Shown: in pieces, positions 50,242-54,183 of the stretch
How the letters are laid out: each line of letters starts with the position of its first letter
Position numbering within the stretch: position 1 is the first letter of the stretch
Assembly: GCA_028708945.1 (NCBI GenBank)
Contig: JAQVXV010000002.1
Location: 1 to 54,183 of the forward strand
Source: Bacilli bacterium
GTDB lineage: Bacteria; Bacillota_I; Bacilli_A; RF39; UBA660
Reading direction: 5' to 3'
Length of the DNA: 54,183 nucleotides
The notes under the pieces: model-generated
The model's input: the letters and a program-made list of their open reading frames with translations, nothing else
What the model was told of the DNA's origin: nothing
Databases searched by the model: none
Translations under genes and position numbers: made by a program

Positions 50242-50642
50242 TAATAACCACTCCCAACTAAATAATTTACTATCATCTCAGCCACCCCTATGTTTAAAGC
50301 TTTGAATTGGTTGTTTTCATTAAATCCACTATAGTTGCCTTTAGTTGAGATAATACATAACAAACCATACATTAGTCGGTTTTTGCCATCACATTTTGCA
50401 AGTTCTTCTTTATTTACAAATAAAATATTTTGGGCACTATCATATTCAATAGTATCTCTTATAATAAATTTATTCCCTTGAAATATTTTTAATGTCTTAA
50501 TTCTCTCTTTAAAGATACTTAAATCAATATCAGGCATCTTCTTATTAAAAATCTCCACCAACTCTATGATATTTTCTTTTAATTCAGGAGTTATGTAGTT
50601 ATTTGATTCAATAGATTCTCGTATTTGTTTTAGTTCATCCAT
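50241..50642 (-). CDS. Hypothetical 133-aa protein, possible degenerate zincin-like
   Basis: ATG 50642 is preferred over an in-frame GTG three codons upstream because AGGTG then has proper spacing. The C-terminal half (NILFVNKEEL, NRLMYGLLCIISTKGNYSGF, ALNIGVAEMIVNYL) follows the pattern of small zincin metallopeptidase-like proteins in which a HELxH helix precedes YSGF and a GLNEG-type turn. Here the HExxH positions read GLLCI, so the site is lost. Tentative. Forms a coupled pair with the next gene. Confidence 0.55.
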   Translation of the reverse strand: MDELKQIRESIESNNYITPELKENIIELVEIFNKKMPDIDLSIFKERIKTLKIFQGNKFIIRDTIEYDSAQNILFVNKEELAKCDGKNRLMYGLLCIISTKGNYSGFNENNQFKALNIGVAEMIVNYLVGSGY

Positions 50643-50767
50643 TTTAATCACCTATTAATATTCTAACATATTTTACTTAAAAATCACACAGTTTTTACAT
50701 TTTTTGGGAAATAATTTTTTATAATTATATATTATATAGATTAATTAATAATAAATCAAGTATTTTA

Positions 50768-50798
50768 TAAAAAAATAAACCGAATAATCGGTTTATTT
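50768..50798 (-). terminator. rny terminator
   Basis: AAATAAACCGATTATTCGGTTTATTTT hairpin with T-run (arms AATAAACCG / CGGTTTATT) on the minus strand. Confidence 0.8.
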
Positions 50799-52346
50799 AG
50801 CTTCTTCAGTTGCTCTTGTTTCTCTTATGACAGTAACCTTAATAGTACCAGGGTATTGTAATTGTTCTTCTATCTTATTTTTAATGTCTCTAGCCATCTT
50901 ATAAGATGCTACATCATCTATTTGTTCAGGTTTTACAACTACACGTAATTCACGTCCTGCTTGCATTGCAAAAGTATTTGATACTCCTTGCATACTATTA
51001 GCAATATTTTCTAAATCTTGTAATCTTTTAACATAATTTTCTAAAGAGTCGTTTCTTGCTCCAGGTCTTGAAGCACTTAATGCATCCGCAATAGAAACAA
51101 CCTCTGAAATAATACTAGTTGGTTGTGTATCACCATGATGTGATTCAATAGAGTTTATTACTATTTCATTTTCTTTATATTTCTTTGCTAAATCTCGACC
51201 TAGTTCAACATGACTTCCTTCAACCTCGTGATCGATTGACTTACCAATATCATGTAACAAACCGGCTCTTTTAGCAAGAGCTATATTCTCTCCAATTTCA
51301 GATGCTATTATTCCTGATAATTGTGCAACTTCAATTGAGTGCTTTAAAGCATTTTGTCCATAACTTGTCCTAAAATGAAGTTTTCCTAATATTTGAATTA
51401 ACTCTGGATCTAACTTAGTAATCCCTAATTCAAATAAAGCAGCTTCACCATATTCTCTTATTTTTGTTTCAAATTCTTTTACTGTCTTATCATATAACTC
51501 TTCGATACGAGCCGGATGGATTCTTCCATCTTTTACTAAACGATCAATTGTCATATGAGCGATCTCTCTTCTCAAAGGATCAAAACTAGATATTACGATT
51601 GCTTCTGGAGTATCATCTATAATTAAATCAACACCAGTTACCGCTTCAATTGTTCTAATATTTCTTCCTTCACGACCAATGATACGACCTTTCATATCAT
51701 CACTAGGTAATTCTACAACTGTAACAGTCTTTTCATTAACAACGTCTCCAGCATATCTTTGCATAGATTCAACAAGCATATTCTTAGCCATTTTATCAGC
51801 TTCGAATTTTGCATCGTCTTCACGATCTTTAATATAAGACGCTATTTCTAAATTCATCATTTCTTCAACTTTTTTTAGAACTAATTCCCCTGCTTCTTTC
51901 TTAGAATAACCAGAAATTTTTTCTAATAGCTCTAATTGTTCTTTTTGTATTTCTTCCACTTTTTCTTGTTCAACTTGAATTTTTCTTTGTTTACTAATTA
52001 TATTATTCTCTTTTTCTTCTAACATTTGCTCACGATTTTGAAGAGTTTGATCGCGCCTATCCATATTACTTTCACGCGCAATTAAACGATCTTCTGATTC
52101 TTTAATCTCAGATTTTTTTTCTTTTATTTCTTTTTCATTTTCTATCTTAATTTTGTGAGCTTCTTCTTTTGCTTCAAACAAATAATCTCTTTTTAGTTTT
52201 TCAGCCTCTTTTTTAGATTTTTCTAATAATTCCTCAACCTTTTTTTCTGCTAAAGAGCCTTTAATATAATTAATAATAAACATTGTTATTATACCAACGA
52301 AAAGTCCTATCAATACAAGTAAAATGGAGAAAATTAAGTCATCCAT
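50793..52346 (-). CDS. rny: Ribonuclease Y
   Basis: 517 aa. N-terminal helix (5-27), long coiled coil (30-190), KH domain with [15 protein letters not shown] (about 215), and the HD phosphohydrolase domain with [14 protein letters not shown] (about 365) and SHHGD. RNase Y is the membrane-bound endoribonuclease that starts mRNA decay in Bacillota. Preceded by its own promoter. Complete. Confidence 0.97.
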   Translation of the reverse strand: MDDLIFSILLVLIGLFVGIITMFIINYIKGSLAEKKVEELLEKSKKEAEKLKRDYLFEAKEEAHKIKIENEKEIKEKKSEIKESEDRLIARESNMDRRDQTLQNREQMLEEKENNIISKQRKIQVEQEKVEEIQKEQLELLEKISGYSKKEAGELVLKKVEEMMNLEIASYIKDREDDAKFEADKMAKNMLVESMQRYAGDVVNEKTVTVVELPSDDMKGRIIGREGRNIRTIEAVTGVDLIIDDTPEAIVISSFDPLRREIAHMTIDRLVKDGRIHPARIEELYDKTVKEFETKIREYGEAALFELGITKLDPELIQILGKLHFRTSYGQNALKHSIEVAQLSGIIASEIGENIALAKRAGLLHDIGKSIDHEVEGSHVELGRDLAKKYKENEIVINSIESHHGDTQPTSIISEVVSIADALSASRPGARNDSLENYVKRLQDLENIANSMQGVSNTFAMQAGRELRVVVKPEQIDDVASYKMARDIKNKIEEQLQYPGTIKVTVIRETRATEEAK

Positions 52347-52397
52347 AATTTTACCTCCATTATTTTATTATTAAAATGTGTTTAACATTCTATTTAT

Positions 52398-52426
52398 ATT
52401 TTAATGTTTATTGACGAATAAGTCAA
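52398..52426 (-). promoter_or_regulatory. rny promoter
   Basis: TTGACT (52426-52421), 17-base spacer, TAAAAT (52403-52398); the -35 lies in the small inverted repeat TTGAC...GTCAA. Confidence 0.65.
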
Positions 52427-52439
52427 TAGTTTTATCCAT

Positions 52440-52470
52440 ATAAAAAAGATATCAAAGATATCTTTTATTC
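52440..52470 (-). terminator. Terminator of the small prepilin operon
   Basis: AAAGATATC-TTT-GATATCTTT and T-run on the minus strand, at the stop codon of the second prepilin gene. Confidence 0.8.
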
Positions 52471-52830
52471 AACAATCCCAGTAATACAAGCGGCTTCCTC
52501 ATATACTTTAGAATATTTATTATTAGTTGGATTAAAAGTTATAATAACACATCCATCCATAGTTTCATTAGTACGGGCATCAACAATTTGCTTTGTCGAC
52601 AAATAATCATTGTTCTTTAATGTTTGAATAGATATTTTATAAGGAATTTGTATCGAATTTTTTAAAGCATAAGATTCTGCTGCCGAATAAATTATATTAA
52701 TTTGATCTTCATACATTTTATCTTTAGAACGATTAATAACACTTGTAACTACCGGAAAAGTAATTCCAAAAATAATCGTTAAGAGTACTAGTATTCCAAT
52801 TACCTCAATTAAAGTAAATCCCTTTTTCAT
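52465..52830 (-). CDS. Small prepilin-like protein
   Basis: 121 aa. Short leader MKKG then FTLIEVIGILVLLTI; after the helix a compact pilin domain ending with a Cys pair (MDGCVIITF ... EEAACITG). It keeps only the pilin module seen at the N-terminus of the large surface fusions. Likely a minor pilin or pseudopilin. Ten bases after the preceding prepilin gene, with which it shares about a third of residues; probably a tandem duplication. Confidence 0.85.
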   Translation of the reverse strand: MKKGFTLIEVIGILVLLTIIFGITFPVVTSVINRSKDKMYEDQINIIYSAAESYALKNSIQIPYKISIQTLKNNDYLSTKQIVDARTNETMDGCVIITFNPTNNKYSKVYEEAACITGIVE

Positions 52831-52840
52831 AAATCACCTA

Positions 52841-53188
52841 CTAACATGATTGCTCCATATATGTTAAATCATAAGTATTATAAACATTATCAAAAGTTAT
52901 ATAAATACAACCATTTAATAATGTATCGTCCCTCGGATCAGTTATGCCTTCTTCAATATAATTAGTATCGATTAAAGTTTGTAAAGATACAGAGGATGGT
53001 TTAGCACCTTGTAAATCAATAAGATAACTTTTTGCAGCATCCTTAATAAATTCTATTTGATCAACATATAATTTTTCCTTACTGTTTTTTAAAGTACTTG
53101 TAACAATTGGAAAAGTAATCGATAAAATCAAGATTAAAAGAACAAGTATTCCAACAACTTCAATTAAAGTAAAACCATTCTTTTTCAT
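52841..53188 (-). CDS. Small prepilin-like protein
   Basis: 115 aa from ATG 53188, preferred over an ATG three codons upstream because AGGATG is then better spaced. Leader MKKNG, then FTLIEVVGILVLLIL; pilin domain with LNGCIYITF and a terminal Cys (MEQSC). Paralogue and operon partner of the next gene. No pilus assembly ATPase, platform protein or prepilin peptidase is present in the window. Confidence 0.85.
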   Translation of the reverse strand: MKKNGFTLIEVVGILVLLILILSITFPIVTSTLKNSKEKLYVDQIEFIKDAAKSYLIDLQGAKPSSVSLQTLIDTNYIEEGITDPRDDTLLNGCIYITFDNVYNTYDLTYMEQSC

Positions 53189-53235
53189 ATGCCACATCCT
53201 AGTTTAATTATAGATTAAATTAATTGACAAGTCAA

Positions 53236-53886
53236 TTATGCAACCATTTTATTGCGCAGTTTTGTCAACACCTTTTGTTCTTTTCTAGAAATTTGAACTT
53301 GACTCATTCCCAATTCATTAGAAACCTCTGCTTGAGTCATATCATTTAAGTACCTCAAAGTAATAATTTTTCTTTGTTCCTCGCTTAAATTATTTATCTC
53401 TTCTTTTAACATAATTAAAGTGTTTATATCGACATCTTCCTTACTGATAACATCATATAAATTTGTCTCTTTTCCTAAATCGCTTATTGTTTCATCTAAA
53501 CTAAAAAGACAATTCTTACTTTTTAAACACTCAATTACTAATCCTTCATCTATTTCTAATAGATCACTTAACTCCTTAGTTGTAGGATCGCGCATTAATT
53601 TTTGACTGAGCAAAATATTTGCTTTATCAATACGAAGACTTAATTTATTTATTTCCCTACTTATCTTAATACCTTTATCTTCTCTAATATGTTTTTTCAT
53701 CTCTCCTAAAATATAAGGATAAGCATAAGTAGTAAACTTCGTATTATTATTAGGGACATAATTTTTATAAGCTTTAATGAGTCCCATACAACCAATTTGA
53801 TATAAATCTTCTTTCAATTGATAATTCTTAAAAGAATGGGCAAGAGAATAAATCAATTTGCTATTTTCTTCAATTAAATTATCCAT
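53236..53886 (-). CDS. sigF: SigF/SigB/SigG-type RNA polymerase sigma factor
   Basis: 216 aa, sigma-70 group 3. Region 2 with EDLYQIGCMGLIKAYKNY and KFTTYAYPYILGEMKKHIRE, region 3 (RDPTTKELSDLLEID), and region 4 helix-turn-helix (NDMTQAEVSNELGMSQVQISR). This is the sporulation/stress group that is controlled by anti-sigma kinases. The start overlaps the STAS gene by eight bases. In Bacillus the order is spoIIAA-spoIIAB-sigF; here spoIIAB is missing between them. Symbol given by type and position; SigB or SigG are possible. Confidence 0.85.
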   Translation of the reverse strand: MDNLIEENSKLIYSLAHSFKNYQLKEDLYQIGCMGLIKAYKNYVPNNNTKFTTYAYPYILGEMKKHIREDKGIKISREINKLSLRIDKANILLSQKLMRDPTTKELSDLLEIDEGLVIECLKSKNCLFSLDETISDLGKETNLYDVISKEDVDINTLIMLKEEINNLSEEQRKIITLRYLNDMTQAEVSNELGMSQVQISRKEQKVLTKLRNKMVA

Positions 53887-54183
53887 TGTAACCCTCTAAT
53901 AAACGAATAGCATCTAGTTCATTACTAGTTTCATACATATATTTAAGTAAATTGCTATCGCTTATCTTTCCATAAATATTTTTATTTATACCACATAATA
54001 AACTTAAACCTTCATTTTTTTTACTTATTTCATAATTAATTAGTAAAGACCCAATCCCATTATCATCGATTGTCTTTAACTTTGAAACATTGAAAACCAC
54101 ATTCCTAATTTGATTTTCCTCGATTAACGAAGTGACCTCTTCATTTAATTTTAAAACCGTACTTTTATTTAAATCACCAATTA
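53879..54183 (-). CDS. spoIIAA: STAS-domain anti-sigma factor antagonist, 5' part cut by the window edge
   Basis: The frame is open to the right edge (residues read IGDLNKSTVLKLNEEV ... NVVFNVSKLKTIDDNGIGSLL). It has the STAS layout: a D-x-x-N start of the helix region, a VVFNVS strand, then D-D-N-G-I-G where SpoIIAA/RsbV have D-S-S-G-L-G. The phosphorylated Ser is replaced by Asn. Directly coupled to the sigma gene. It may be locked in the unphosphorylated-like or phosphomimetic-like state, or regulated otherwise. Confidence 0.8.
   Translation of the reverse strand, partial: IGDLNKSTVLKLNEEVTSLIEENQIRNVVFNVSKLKTIDDNGIGSLLINYEISKKNEGLSLLCGINKNIYGKISDSNLLKYMYETSNELDAIRLLEGYNG

Noticed and set aside
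1..54183. CRISPR array
   Set aside because: No regularly spaced identical repeats with unique spacers and no cas genes were found.
1..54183. Mycoplasma genetic code (TGA as Trp)
   Set aside because: TGA ends several clear genes (tyrS, rnfA, both Rnf microproteins) at terminators or ATGA overlaps, and Trp is TGG throughout.

Overview
The window is AT-rich DNA (coding regions look roughly 30% G+C by eye) from a low-GC, anaerobic Bacillota-type bacterium. Evidence: Shine-Dalgarno (SD) sites of the GGAGG type, T-box leaders on tyrS and pheS, RNase Y, a SigF-type sigma factor beside a STAS antagonist, SpoIID- and LysM-type wall proteins, Ddl and a DUF368 (PopT-like) lipid-carrier transporter. TGA is a normal stop and Trp is TGG, so this is not a code-4 mycoplasma, although the gene style recalls uncultured gut Bacilli close to Mollicutes (RF39-like). 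That placement is inference. Most genes lie on the minus strand.

Layout. 0-4.6 kb: the 5' end of a prepilin gene, then a compact, rearranged Rnf operon (rnfC, an RnfD-RnfG fusion, a 33-aa membrane peptide, rnfE, rnfA, a 35-aa four-Cys peptide, a minimal RnfB). 4.6-6.1 kb: T-box-controlled tyrS. 6.3-11.8 kb: an acidic surface protein, tRNA-Lys, an unknown gene pair, a coiled-coil membrane protein, ddl, a hydrolase and small membrane proteins. 11.9-16.1 kb: metal transport (ZIP, a putative metal permease, a FeoA-FeoB fusion). 16.2-18.1 kb: an ABC exporter behind a leader-peptide attenuator. 18.2-22.4 kb: a pilin-lectin surface protein, an AGCS symporter and DUF368. 22.4-25.1 kb: small Cys and membrane proteins plus SpoIID and LysM proteins that lack signal peptides. 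25.1-30.5 kb: DUF2207/LemA and an ArsR-permease-thioredoxin operon.

30.6-40.2 kb is a defence-type island: an RsgI-like gene and its truncated copy flank a C5-methyltransferase, a tandemly duplicated putative endonuclease, a nuclease-DUF2075 helicase protein and a MazG-like enzyme. Next to it is a retron-like cassette (structured RNA, two-helix membrane protein, reverse transcriptase), followed by a free-standing small RNA.

40.2-54.2 kb: recG, a second small RNA, two large prepilin fusions (FGE/C-lectin fold and LamG), pheST with a T-box, an unknown gene pair, rny, two small prepilins and a spoIIAA-sigF pair without spoIIAB.

The best candidates for new biology are the retron-like cassette, the rearranged Rnf operon with two coupled microproteins, the ABC-transporter attenuator, the pseudo-dimeric endonuclease in a repeat-flanked island, the two C-rich small RNAs, and the family of prepilins carrying lectin-like domains.
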